64,000 bases of DNA from CAZYTM01 sp964649725 (lineage in GTDB: Bacteria; Desulfobacterota; Desulfuromonadia; Geobacterales; Geobacteraceae), in contig CAZYTM010000013.1 in assembly GCA_964649725.1 (NCBI GenBank), positions 1 to 64,000 of the forward strand, read 5' to 3'. Below the pieces are notes generated by a model. That model worked only from the letters and a program-made list of their open reading frames with translations. It was not told the origin of the DNA and searched no databases. Shown here one piece after another: positions 40,765 through 49,557 of the stretch (within the stretch, counting starts at the first letter, position 1; the number at the start of each line of letters is the position of its first letter). Position numbers and translations under genes: made by a program.

Positions 40765-42174
40765 TTACCTGAGGGCGGATGCCAGGACATTGATTAACGG
40801 CGTCGGATAGATCCCCAGCAGCAGAATAGCCAGACCTACCATACCAAGGGTGGCTGTCTCCAGGAGGTTGGGGCGATTGATCACGAGTACCGTTTCTCCC
40901 TGACGAAAATAGAGATTCACCACTACCCTGAGATAGAAATAAACTGATATTGCCGCTGTCAGGATGCCAAGCAGCGCCAATATTATCTCGCCACCGCGCA
41001 GGGCCGCTGCAAAGATGAAAAATTTCCCCATGAAGCCTGCCGTTGGCGGGATACCGGCCAGGGCGAACATTGCCAGTGCCAGAACCGCTCCCGGCAGCGG
41101 CCGGGAGTAGCCGATGCCGCGATAATCCTCGATATTCTCCAACTCATCTCTCCCGCTCAGCAGCGCTATAGAGCCGAATGCAGCCAGATTCATAGCCGCA
41201 TAGAGGCAGATATAGAGGGCCGCTGCCCGGTACCCCTCCAGACTCCCGGTGAGCATGGCAAGCGTCACATACCCCATATGGGCGATAGACGAGTAGGCGA
41301 GCATCCGCTTCAAATTATGTTGCCGGAGTGCCGCCAGATTACCCACAACCATGGAGAAGAGAGCCAGCCACCAGAAAGGGGCATGGAGTTGAGGGAGCAG
41401 CCCGGCCGGATGGAGCAACATGATAAGAAAGAGGAGAGCCCCCCCCTTTGAACCGGTAGAGAGAAATGCGACTACCGGAGCAGATCCACCCTGATACACA
41501 TCAGGAGTCCAGAGATGGGCCGGCACCAGTGAGATTTTGAAAGCTGCCCCAGCCAGCAGCAACCCCCAGCCAGCCAGGGCCAGTGCCCCCCCATTACCAG
41601 ATTTCGCAGCTCCCTGCATGGCTGCAACTATATCGAGAGTACCAGTGGCGGCATATATCAAGGAGATACCGAAGGCGAGAAAAGCAGCCGAGATCGCCCC
41701 GAGGAGCAGATATTTGAGACCTGCTTCGGCTGGCCCGGTGCGACTGATATCGATGGCTACCAGGATGTAGAAGGCAAAGGTTAGCGCCTCCAGCCCGAGA
41801 AAGAGGGTGAGAAGAGTTGTGGCGGTGGAGAGGACTGTCATCCCCAACAGGGCGAAGAGGATGGTGGCCGGATACTCCTCGCCGGCAATCCCGCGCCGTT
41901 CGTTGTAATCATCTGAGTAAAGCAGCGTAACCATGGCAGCCAGGGCAAACAGTATGGTAAAAAGTCTGGCCAATGGCGTCAGAGCAAGCCCTAGAGCAGT
42001 TGCAGTAGCTACCGGAGGTGTCTGCATGACCCAGAGCATTGTCGCCAGGGAGCTGAGCAGCGCCACTACGGTCAGGTAGCGCCCAGGCATCATCGCCCCG
42101 AGCAGCAATACCAGAATGATACCGGCCGAAATGAAGAGCAGCGGCATAACAGCCCAGAGGTCGTGGATGGTCAT
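40765..42174 (-). CDS. nuoN: NADH-quinone oxidoreductase subunit N
   Basis: 469 residues, about 14 membrane helices, antiporter-like subunit of complex I. It has the conserved glutamate/lysine region LEALTFAFYILVA and LKYLLLGAISAAFLAFG in pattern. Last gene of the operon; its ATG overlaps the nuoM stop (ATGA). Confidence 0.93.
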   Translation of the reverse strand: MTIHDLWAVMPLLFISAGIILVLLLGAMMPGRYLTVVALLSSLATMLWVMQTPPVATATALGLALTPLARLFTILFALAAMVTLLYSDDYNERRGIAGEEYPATILFALLGMTVLSTATTLLTLFLGLEALTFAFYILVAIDISRTGPAEAGLKYLLLGAISAAFLAFGISLIYAATGTLDIVAAMQGAAKSGNGGALALAGWGLLLAGAAFKISLVPAHLWTPDVYQGGSAPVVAFLSTGSKGGALLFLIMLLHPAGLLPQLHAPFWWLALFSMVVGNLAALRQHNLKRMLAYSSIAHMGYVTLAMLTGSLEGYRAAALYICLYAAMNLAAFGSIALLSGRDELENIEDYRGIGYSRPLPGAVLALAMFALAGIPPTAGFMGKFFIFAAALRGGEIILALLGILTAAISVYFYLRVVVNLYFRQGETVLVINRPNLLETATLGMVGLAILLLGIYPTPLINVLASALR

Positions 42175-43664
42175 GGCCCACCCCCTGAACTGCTGGTCAA
42201 TATGGTCACCGGCTCCTTGAGCAGGTCGAGAAGCGGTGCCGGGTGGGTGCCGAGACAGATGACCCCCAGCGCCAGAACTGCCAGAACTACCCCCTCCCGC
42301 AGCGTCAGGTCTGTAACAGCAAGGGGCTGGCGCTCGGAGCCGAACAGGATTGCCTGCACCAGTCGCACCGTATATATGAGGGGGAGGAGGATGCCGATAA
42401 AGGCTATCACCGCAGCCAGCGGGGCAGGACGAAAAGTACCGGCCAGCACCAGAAACTCGCCAACAAAGTTATTGAGGCCAGGCAAGCCGGCTGAAGCCAT
42501 ACTAAAAAGAAGGAAGCAGCATGCCAGCAACGGTGCCTTCCCCCAGACCCCGCCATAGGCGGCAATCTCCCTGGTATCGGTCCGCTCATCGAGCATTCCG
42601 ACCATGGCAAAGAGTGCACTGGTGGTGATGCCATGGTTGACCAGCTGGATTATTGCTCCGGAGAGGGCGATCGGTGTCCAGGCAGCTATGCCGAGCGCCA
42701 CGAACCCCATATGGCCGACGCTGGAGTAGGCTACCAGCCGTTTCATGTCGGTCTGGGCATAGGCGACCCAGGAACCGTAGACAATACCTACAACCGCCAA
42801 GGTCAATAGCAGCGTCGTACAGCTTTTGGCAGCCTCTGGAAACAACGGATAGCCGAAGCGGATCAGGCCATAGGCTCCGGTCTTTAGCAGCAGCCCGGCA
42901 AGAATGACGCTGCCGGCGGTAGGAGCATCGGTATGGGCATCAGGGAGCCAGGTATGCAGCGGGAAGATCGGCACCTTGATGGCAAAGGCGATCAGGAACG
43001 CGGCATAGAGCCAGATGGAGATCGTCGGTGACATGGCTGTGCCGACAAGCTCGTGCAGGGCGAAGGAGTAGCGACCACTCTGGCTGCCATGAATCAGGTA
43101 AAGGACGATTATGGCCAAGAGCATCAGGAGTGACCCGGCCATGGTAAAGAGGAAGAACTTGACTGCTGCATAGATACGCCGGCCATGGCCCCAGATGCCG
43201 ATGAGGAAGAACATCGGGATCAGCATCAACTCCCAGAAGAGGTAGAAGAGGAAGAGGTCGAGGGAGAGAAAGACCCCCATGATACCGCTCTCGATCACCA
43301 GCAGGAAGAGGTAATGGAGCGCCACCCGCTCTTTCACCCCCTGCCAGGAGACGAGCATGGCGATGATGGTTATCAGGGCAGTAAGGGCTACCAACAGCAG
43401 GCTGATACCATCCATGCCGAGAGTATAGCGGATACCGAACCGCTCGATCCAGGGGAGGTCCTGGAGAAGGACATATCCTGGCAGAGAGGTTGCAACTGTG
43501 GGAGTATATACAAGGAGCCAGCCGACCAGCATGAGCTCAATAGCGGCAAATCCTAAGGCAACCCTCTTTGCCCACAGCTCGCACTTCCAGAGAGGCACCT
43601 GGAGGCAAGCGCCTATGAGCGGGAGGAAGACGAGGATGGATAGTGTCTGGTTGCTGATAGTCAT
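42171..43664 (-). CDS. nuoM: NADH-quinone oxidoreductase subunit M
   Basis: 497 residues, about 14 helices. Antiporter-like proton-pumping subunit with FYLFWELMLIPMFFLIGIWG (20 residues) carrying the conserved glutamate, and HTWLPDAHTDAPTAGSVILAG in pattern. Separated from nuoL by about one kilobase of unrelated small genes. Confidence 0.94.
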   Translation of the reverse strand: MTISNQTLSILVFLPLIGACLQVPLWKCELWAKRVALGFAAIELMLVGWLLVYTPTVATSLPGYVLLQDLPWIERFGIRYTLGMDGISLLLVALTALITIIAMLVSWQGVKERVALHYLFLLVIESGIMGVFLSLDLFLFYLFWELMLIPMFFLIGIWGHGRRIYAAVKFFLFTMAGSLLMLLAIIVLYLIHGSQSGRYSFALHELVGTAMSPTISIWLYAAFLIAFAIKVPIFPLHTWLPDAHTDAPTAGSVILAGLLLKTGAYGLIRFGYPLFPEAAKSCTTLLLTLAVVGIVYGSWVAYAQTDMKRLVAYSSVGHMGFVALGIAAWTPIALSGAIIQLVNHGITTSALFAMVGMLDERTDTREIAAYGGVWGKAPLLACCFLLFSMASAGLPGLNNFVGEFLVLAGTFRPAPLAAVIAFIGILLPLIYTVRLVQAILFGSERQPLAVTDLTLREGVVLAVLALGVICLGTHPAPLLDLLKEPVTILTSSSGGGP

Positions 43665-43734
43665 TGTGTTGACCGAATAATAAAATTTATTGTTTCTTAT
43701 TCTACTTTCAAGAGTACTGACCCTTTGAATTCAC

Positions 43735-43974
43735 CTACCTCAAAACGTTATTTACATAAATTCCAAAGATAATTGAAGCTACCATTAAACTGAATCCAAT
43801 AATTATATGATATATACGTATAGCGTTATTTCCAAACTTAGATAAATATGAATACGGGAAATAAATAAACCAATTATTGGGCGGGGTAATTAAGAATCTT
43901 ATTTTTACAATACTACCTATCAATAAGAACATACCAATAAGAAAAAATGGGAATGCTGCAATAATTGCTACCAT
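43735..43974 (-). CDS. Small membrane protein inside the nuo operon
   Basis: 79 residues, two membrane helices (about 3-25 and 53-75) with a basic, aromatic loop. AT-rich compared with its nuo neighbours, which suggests recent arrival. CGGAG ribosome site. Family not recognised. Third gene of the island between nuoL and nuoM. Confidence 0.6.
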   Translation of the reverse strand: MVAIIAAFPFFLIGMFLLIGSIVKIRFLITPPNNWFIYFPYSYLSKFGNNAIRIYHIIIGFSLMVASIIFGIYVNNVLR

Positions 43975-44085
43975 CTATTTCTCCGAAATACAGTCGTTCT
44001 TCTTCCAGTAATTACAGGGACACATTACTCATTTCCTTTCAACAACCTTACACTACTCCTCACGCAACGGATTTTCCTTTAAATC

Positions 44086-44346
44086 TTACTTCCCGCCATA
44101 ACTCTCTTCCTCCTCATGCACGCTTTCCACATAGACCGTATCCGGACAGAAATCTATCTCGTCCGGCCATACGACTGTGCCATGATCCGGGCGAGCCAGA
44201 GCAAAATAGGCACTATTGGTAAGCCGCTTGTATGCCGGGTACTGCAGGTACGGAGATACATCAAAAATGCGGTATTCCCCGTTAGAAAAAAGAACCCGCA
44301 GACGATGCTTCTCAAGAATTGTGACTTCAACTACACGTGGATTCAT
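44086..44346 (-). CDS. DUF2442-domain protein
   Basis: 86 residues from the ATG at 44346 with TGAGG upstream; a longer frame would overlap the preceding gene. It has the DUF2442 pattern: RVVEVTILEKHRLRVLFSNG (20), then a FALARPDHGTVVWPDEIDFC-type end (20). DUF2442 genes commonly follow DUF4160, as here, in a pair resembling toxin-antitoxin or metabolic accessory modules. Ten bases after the DUF4160 gene. Confidence 0.82.
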   Translation of the reverse strand: MNPRVVEVTILEKHRLRVLFSNGEYRIFDVSPYLQYPAYKRLTNSAYFALARPDHGTVVWPDEIDFCPDTVYVESVHEEEESYGGK

Positions 44347-44356
44347 AAAAATTACC

Positions 44357-44626
44357 TCAGTGAAGCGGTTCGATTTTGAAAATTTCTCCACCCTTGGTTG
44401 CAATAGACCAGTCGGCCATTAGCTCGTCATGGTGGATTTCTATCCAAGCCTGAACCAGTTTCATTTTATTGCTCGGCAACTCACCGGCGATGATTTCGCC
44501 GGAAGGGATTTCAACAACCGCTTCCACGCCTTGATATTCAACATGAATATGAGGCCGGTTGTGTTGTTTCATATCCAAGGCGTACATATAGATGATGATA
44601 CCATAGAACATACTGATGATAGGCAT
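44357..44626 (-). CDS. DUF4160-domain protein
   Basis: 89 residues, AAGGAGGTTG ribosome site. The DUF4160 signature: NRPHIHVEYQG, then IPSGEIIAGELP and KLVQAWIEIHHDELMADW (18). DUF4160 is the usual partner of DUF2442. Suggested roles in the literature are toxin-antitoxin-like, but activity is not established. It lies directly behind nuoL, inside the respiratory operon. Confidence 0.85.
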   Translation of the reverse strand: MPIISMFYGIIIYMYALDMKQHNRPHIHVEYQGVEAVVEIPSGEIIAGELPSNKMKLVQAWIEIHHDELMADWSIATKGGEIFKIEPLH

Positions 44627-44684
44627 TTACAACCTCCTTGTTTAGGGGAATTCCCTTAATTCCGGTGATACCTTAATAAAAATA

Positions 44685-46556
44685 TCACCAAACCGTCCAC
44701 GCCAGCCAACCTAAAATCAGCGCCGAACCTGCAGCAAAACTGGTTATATACATCGATACACGGCCGCTTGACCACTCTCCTATTCTCTCACCGCTCCAGC
44801 CTAGTCCGGCTGCCAGCCGGTCAAGGGAGTCGTCTATCACCCCCTCGTCAATACGCTCCCAGAAGAAGGCGGAACAACGCTTGAAGGGGCGGATGAAGAG
44901 CCATTTATAGAGATCGTCAAAATACCAGCCGTTCAGCAGAAAAGCGGTGAGCCCGGTTGCTGCCTGCTCCCCCTCGGCGAGCCGCACTCCCCGTCTGTTA
45001 AAACCATAGCGCCAATGGGCCGCAGCCAGACCTGCCAGGGCAATCATAGCCGCCAGGGACTGCAACAGCATCTCCTCACCTGGGGATATCCCGTTTTCCA
45101 CGTCTTTGCCAGTCCCAACCAGGAAGTGGCCAAGCCATCCTTCCCCCAGATAGGAGGGGAGGTTGAGAAGCCCCCCGAAAAGGCCGGCTAGTGCCAGGGG
45201 GATCAATATCAGCTGCATCAGCCATGGCACCTGATGGCTCTCTCCACCTTCTCCGCCAAATACCAGATAGACCATGCGAAAGGTGTACATTGCCGTGAGA
45301 AAAGCAGTCAGCATCCCCAGCAACCAGAGAGAACCGTAGAACAGACCGCCACGGCTCCAGGCAGCCAACAGTATGGCGTCTTTACTGAAGAAACCGCCAC
45401 TGAGCGGCAGTCCGGCCAGAGATATGGCGCCGGCCAGGAAGGGCCAGAATGTCAGCGGCAGCTGGCGACGAAGTCCACCCATGCGGTAGATATCCTGTTC
45501 GTGGTGCAGCGCGGTGATGACACAGCCAGCGCCGAGGAAGAGCAACGCCTTGAAAAAGGCGTGTACCAGCAGATGAAAGGTTGCCGCTGTGATAGCGCCA
45601 CAACCGACCCCGAGCACCATGTAACCGATCTGGCTGATGGTAGAATAGGCAAGTACCCTCTTCAGATCACGCTGCGCCAGAGCACAGCTGGCGGCATAAA
45701 ATGCAGTCAGTCCGCCAGTGACTGCTATGGCAAGCTGTACCGTTGCCGATATGCCGATAAAGGGGAACATCCTGGCCAGCAGGTAGACCCCGGCCGTCAC
45801 CATGGTTGCCGCATGGATCTGCGCCGATACCGGTGTCGGACCTGCCATTGCGTCAGGGAGCCAGACCATCAGCGGCAACTGTGCCGATTTCCCCATGGCA
45901 CCACCGAGAAAGAGGAGCCCGATGGCAGTAACAACACCTGCTGGCAGGAGAAAACCGAGGTCGTTTATTTCGCTGATGGAGAGTGTCCCGCAGAGCTGAA
46001 ACAGCCAGACAATGGCGATACCGAGAGCGATGTCACCGACCCTGGTGACGATGAAAGCCTTGCGGCCGGCAGTGGCGTTCTTCTCATCTTTGTACCAGAA
46101 GCCGATCAGGGCGTAGGAGCAGAAACCGACCCCCTCCCAGCCAAGGTAGAGGAGCGGCAGGTTCTCTGCCAGCACCAGCACCAGCATGGCAAATACGAAG
46201 AGGTTCAGAAGAGCGAAAAATCTGGCATAGTCAGGCTCATCAGCCATGTATCCGACCGCATAGATATGGATCAGCCCGCAGACAAAAGTGATCATCAGAG
46301 AGAGAACCAACGATAGAGGGTCGACATAGAGATTGACAGGCGCCTGCAGATCGAAGGCTGCCAGCCAGGTGATGAGCTCGATCTTGAGCGGCCCCTGATA
46401 ATCAAGGGAGAGCAAAACCAGAACAACAAAACTCCCCCAGATGACGGCACAAGCCAGCACTTCAGCCAGCCGGCGCGGCAACAGCCGGCCAACCAGGGTA
46501 TTTATCAACCCACCTACGAGAGGGAAGAGGAGTATGAGGGTCAGGTAAAATTTCAA
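44685..46556 (-). CDS. nuoL: NADH-quinone oxidoreductase subunit L
   Basis: 623 residues from a TTG with AGGAGGGTGTC upstream. Largest antiporter-like subunit, 14 core helices plus the long C-terminal amphipathic helix that spans the membrane arm. It has LPLLYLGWEGVGFCSYALIG (20) and HAATMVTAGVYLLARMFPF (19). It couples quinone reduction to proton pumping. 12 bases after nuoK. Confidence 0.94.
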   Translation of the reverse strand: MKFYLTLILLFPLVGGLINTLVGRLLPRRLAEVLACAVIWGSFVVLVLLSLDYQGPLKIELITWLAAFDLQAPVNLYVDPLSLVLSLMITFVCGLIHIYAVGYMADEPDYARFFALLNLFVFAMLVLVLAENLPLLYLGWEGVGFCSYALIGFWYKDEKNATAGRKAFIVTRVGDIALGIAIVWLFQLCGTLSISEINDLGFLLPAGVVTAIGLLFLGGAMGKSAQLPLMVWLPDAMAGPTPVSAQIHAATMVTAGVYLLARMFPFIGISATVQLAIAVTGGLTAFYAASCALAQRDLKRVLAYSTISQIGYMVLGVGCGAITAATFHLLVHAFFKALLFLGAGCVITALHHEQDIYRMGGLRRQLPLTFWPFLAGAISLAGLPLSGGFFSKDAILLAAWSRGGLFYGSLWLLGMLTAFLTAMYTFRMVYLVFGGEGGESHQVPWLMQLILIPLALAGLFGGLLNLPSYLGEGWLGHFLVGTGKDVENGISPGEEMLLQSLAAMIALAGLAAAHWRYGFNRRGVRLAEGEQAATGLTAFLLNGWYFDDLYKWLFIRPFKRCSAFFWERIDEGVIDDSLDRLAAGLGWSGERIGEWSSGRVSMYITSFAAGSALILGWLAWTVW

Positions 46557-46568
46557 AAAGACACCCTC

Positions 46569-46880
46569 CTAACCGTGCAACTCGTTGAACTCGTCCGCAT
46601 CTACCGTCTTCTTCCGCCGATGCAGATATACCACCAGCGCCAGGGCCAGCGATACTTCGGCTGAGGTCATTGCCATGATCAGCAGAGCGAAAATCTGCCC
46701 GTCCACCCCCCCCCATTGCCTGGCGCCGCCGACAAAAGCGAGCATGGCTGCATTGAGCATGATCTCGATGCCTATCAGCATCATGATCAGGTTAGTTCGC
46801 CAGACCATAACGCAGACCAGACCAAGGGCAAAGATGATGGCGGCAAGGATCAGCACATGGGCCAGCGGCACGGTGGTCAT
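46569..46880 (-). CDS. nuoK: NADH-quinone oxidoreductase subunit K
   Basis: 103 residues, three helices, with the conserved glutamates in MLIGIEIMLNAA and MTSAEVSLALALV. Its ATG overlaps the nuoJ stop. Confidence 0.94.
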   Translation of the reverse strand: MTTVPLAHVLILAAIIFALGLVCVMVWRTNLIMMLIGIEIMLNAAMLAFVGGARQWGGVDGQIFALLIMAMTSAEVSLALALVVYLHRRKKTVDADEFNELHG

Positions 46881-47443
46881 CCCTCTCTCCTCTGATCGGT
46901 TCTGTCCTCGGATTCACTATCTTTGAGCGCTGCTGCCGGGACGGATAATGAAGAGGGGGGGCTTCTGCGACGGGCAAGATACAAAGCCCCGACCAGGGCA
47001 AAAAGGAGTTGCATGGAGATTATCTCCACGGCTGCCCCGTATTTCTGGAACAGGACTTGACCGAACACCCTGATGTCAGGCATTGTCTTCGGCATTGCGG
47101 CAGCTGGTCGATTAATCACCAGTATGACCAATGATGTCAAAATTACAAGAGCAAGAGCCAGCCCCGGCCACCAGTGGAGAAATCCGGGACGGCGCGCCTG
47201 GTCAGGATGGCCAAGGTCGAGCATCATGATCACAAAGAGAAAGAGAACCATGATGGCGCCAGCGTAGATGATCACCTCGAAGACCGCTACCAGCGGCGCA
47301 GCAAGCAGAAAGAAGATAACGGCAAGGGCAAAGAAAGAGGTGACAACATAGACAATGGCATGCACCGGATGTTTTTCGGTGATGGCCAGGAGGGTGGCAA
47401 TGACAGTCACCACGGCAAGGATGTAGAATAGGGCCTGTTCCAT
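46877..47443 (-). CDS. nuoJ: NADH-quinone oxidoreductase subunit J
   Basis: 188 residues, five helices, with the family helix VIIYAGAIMVLFLFVIMML (19), whose aromatic/glycine pi-bulge is conserved. Part of the proton pathway next to the quinone site. Six bases after nuoI. Confidence 0.93.
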   Translation of the reverse strand: MEQALFYILAVVTVIATLLAITEKHPVHAIVYVVTSFFALAVIFFLLAAPLVAVFEVIIYAGAIMVLFLFVIMMLDLGHPDQARRPGFLHWWPGLALALVILTSLVILVINRPAAAMPKTMPDIRVFGQVLFQKYGAAVEIISMQLLFALVGALYLARRRSPPSSLSVPAAALKDSESEDRTDQRREG

Positions 47444-47449
47444 AATTGG

Positions 47450-47992
47450 TTAAGGCATCAATCCCCTGAAATCGACTGGCGACTCCTCATCAGCATTACA
47501 ACCACGCTGGCTGACCACGCCGATGCCGGCATGCCGGTAGAAGTTGTAAGAAGGATCCTTACCGCAGCTGTCAATCAGGAGGTCCTCTTTTTCATAGACC
47601 AGTTCCATGATATCCCGTTTGCAGATTTCATAGTCCGGTGTCATCTGAATCGCCATGGTAGGGCAGGCTTCGGCACAGAGACCGCAAAAAATGCAGCGGG
47701 AAAAATTGATCCTGAACCAGGCAGCGTAGCGGCGGCCATCATATCGTTCAGCTGCCGCCATAGAGATGCAATCCACCGGGCAGGCGGCTGAACAGAGGTA
47801 ACAGGCGACGCACCGTTCCCCGCCATCCGGATCCCGGGTAAGGACAATACGCGCCCGGTATCTGGGGGATGGGATCCGCTTCTCTTCCGGATACTGCACC
47901 GTTACCGGTCTGCGAAACAGGTGCTTCCAGGTTGTCCAGAAGCCTGCGCATATCCCCTTGATATCAGCTGCTACGCCCATATCTGCCGGCAT
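47450..47992 (-). CDS. nuoI: NADH-quinone oxidoreductase subunit I
   Basis: 180 residues. Two [4Fe-4S] motifs, CVACYLCSAACPVDCI and CIFCGLCAEACP, for clusters N6a and N6b on the cytoplasmic connecting arm. Downstream of the ankyrin gene. Confidence 0.95.
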   Translation of the reverse strand: MPADMGVAADIKGICAGFWTTWKHLFRRPVTVQYPEEKRIPSPRYRARIVLTRDPDGGERCVACYLCSAACPVDCISMAAAERYDGRRYAAWFRINFSRCIFCGLCAEACPTMAIQMTPDYEICKRDIMELVYEKEDLLIDSCGKDPSYNFYRHAGIGVVSQRGCNADEESPVDFRGLMP

Positions 47993-48039
47993 AAACCTGC
48001 CGGCCGGGCAGTCGGGACTGCCCGGCCGGACTAATCAGT

Positions 48040-48513
48040 TCACGCCGAGGTCTCCTTGCTCCGTTGGGCTTTTTTCAACAGTGCCAGTGTCAACGGATGC
48101 TGATTGTTCTCTGCATAGATCATGGCGGTGTTCCCTGCCAGGGTCCGTGCGTGCGTGTCCGCACCACCAGCCAGTAGCGCCTGCACCGTATGGTTGCAAC
48201 CATAAATCGCCGCCAGCATCAGCGGAGTATGCCACTCACGGTCGCGGGCATCCACTTCCGAGCCATGGGCCAGGAGCAGTTTGACCACTTCGACATGACC
48301 GTTGGCAGAGGCATAATGCAGGGCAGTCTTCAATTTTTCACTCTTTGCATCGATCTCTGCCCCGCGGTTCAGGAGATCTTTGGCCACCTCCAGGTCCCCG
48401 GACTTGGCCGCGTCCATCAAAGGTGTGTGTCCATGCCGGTTCTTCGCATTCACATTCTGCATGCTCCCCTCCCCCTTTCTATACATAGTACCATGTGCAA
48501 CAACTGTTTCCAT
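48040..48513 (-). CDS. Ankyrin-repeat protein inside the nuo operon
   Basis: 157 residues from the ATG at 48513, which has AAAGGGGGG upstream (a start at 48531 is possible). Three to four ankyrin repeats: GHTPLMDAAKSGDLEVAKDL (20), KTALHYASANGHVEVVKLLL (20), WHTPLMLAAIYGCNHTVQAL (20), then a degenerate one. No signal peptide. A protein-binding scaffold in the cytoplasm; location between nuoH and nuoI suggests complex I assembly or regulation, which is inference. Confidence 0.85.
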   Translation of the reverse strand: METVVAHGTMYRKGEGSMQNVNAKNRHGHTPLMDAAKSGDLEVAKDLLNRGAEIDAKSEKLKTALHYASANGHVEVVKLLLAHGSEVDARDREWHTPLMLAAIYGCNHTVQALLAGGADTHARTLAGNTAMIYAENNQHPLTLALLKKAQRSKETSA

Positions 48514-48564
48514 AACCCGCCCCCCTTTCATATCTCTCTTGATGTTAATGAAAACGGAACCGAT

Positions 48565-49557
48565 TTACCTGAGCAGTAAAAACCAACCAGTAATGAGAAT
48601 ATTCAGCAATGCAAGCGGTGTCAACACTTTCCAGCCAAGGTGCATCAACTGGTCATAGCGGAGCCGCGGCAACGTACCGCGCATCCAGATAAAAAAGAAC
48701 GCAAAACCAAGCACCTTCAAGGCAAACCAGAGCGGAGCAGGCAGCCATGGTCCATGCCAGCCACCGAGAAAAAAAGTTGCTGCCAACCCACCGAGGACGA
48801 TAATATTAATATATTCACCAACAAAAAACAGCCCGAATCGCATCCCCGAATATTCGGTATGAAATCCTGCCACCAACTCACCTTCAGCCTCCGGGATATC
48901 GAACGGCACCCGTTTGCACTCCGCGGCGATGCTCAGCAGGAAAATCAGGAAAGCCAGCGGTTGGTAGATGATGAACCAGCCGTCAGCCTGGGCATTGACA
49001 ATATCTGCCAGCCGGAACGAGCGGGCCATCATCACTACCGGTACCAGCGCCAGCCCCATGGCAAGCTCATAGGAGATGAGCTGGGCCAGCCCGCGGATAC
49101 TCCCTAACAGGGCATACTTGGAATTTGACGCCCAGCCGCCGAGCGCCACACCATAGACAGCAATGGAAGAGAGGGCGATGAAGAAGAGCAGCCCGACATT
49201 GAGGTCTGCAACCTGCAGTTGAAAATCTCGCCCCATTACCTTTATCGGTGCACCAAATGGTATTATTGCACAGATCATGATAGCCGGGATAGCGGCCATG
49301 GCTGGTGCCAGATAAAATAGCCACTTGTCCGCCATGGCTGGGCGGAAATCTTCCTTGGCCAGCATTTTGATCAAGTCTGCCAGAGGCTGCAGCAGTCCAT
49401 ACGGTCCGACCCGATTCGGACCCCTGCGGTCCTGTATCCAGGCGAGGATGCGACGCTCCGCCAGAACCAGATAAGCAGCCAGGGTCAGGATGACGAAGAA
49501 GACCAGCGTTATCTTGGCCATGAGAAGCAGCATGTCGATTGAAAGCGGTGATATCAT
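48565..49557 (-). CDS. nuoH: NADH-quinone oxidoreductase subunit H
   Basis: 330 residues, eight helices. The quinone-site region has LAWIQDRRGPNRVGPYGLLQ (20) and ECKRVPFDIPEAEGELVAG (19) with conserved glutamates. Links the hydrophilic and membrane arms. ATG overlaps the stop of the NDH-2-like gene. Confidence 0.95.
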   Translation of the reverse strand: MISPLSIDMLLLMAKITLVFFVILTLAAYLVLAERRILAWIQDRRGPNRVGPYGLLQPLADLIKMLAKEDFRPAMADKWLFYLAPAMAAIPAIMICAIIPFGAPIKVMGRDFQLQVADLNVGLLFFIALSSIAVYGVALGGWASNSKYALLGSIRGLAQLISYELAMGLALVPVVMMARSFRLADIVNAQADGWFIIYQPLAFLIFLLSIAAECKRVPFDIPEAEGELVAGFHTEYSGMRFGLFFVGEYINIIVLGGLAATFFLGGWHGPWLPAPLWFALKVLGFAFFFIWMRGTLPRLRYDQLMHLGWKVLTPLALLNILITGWFLLLR

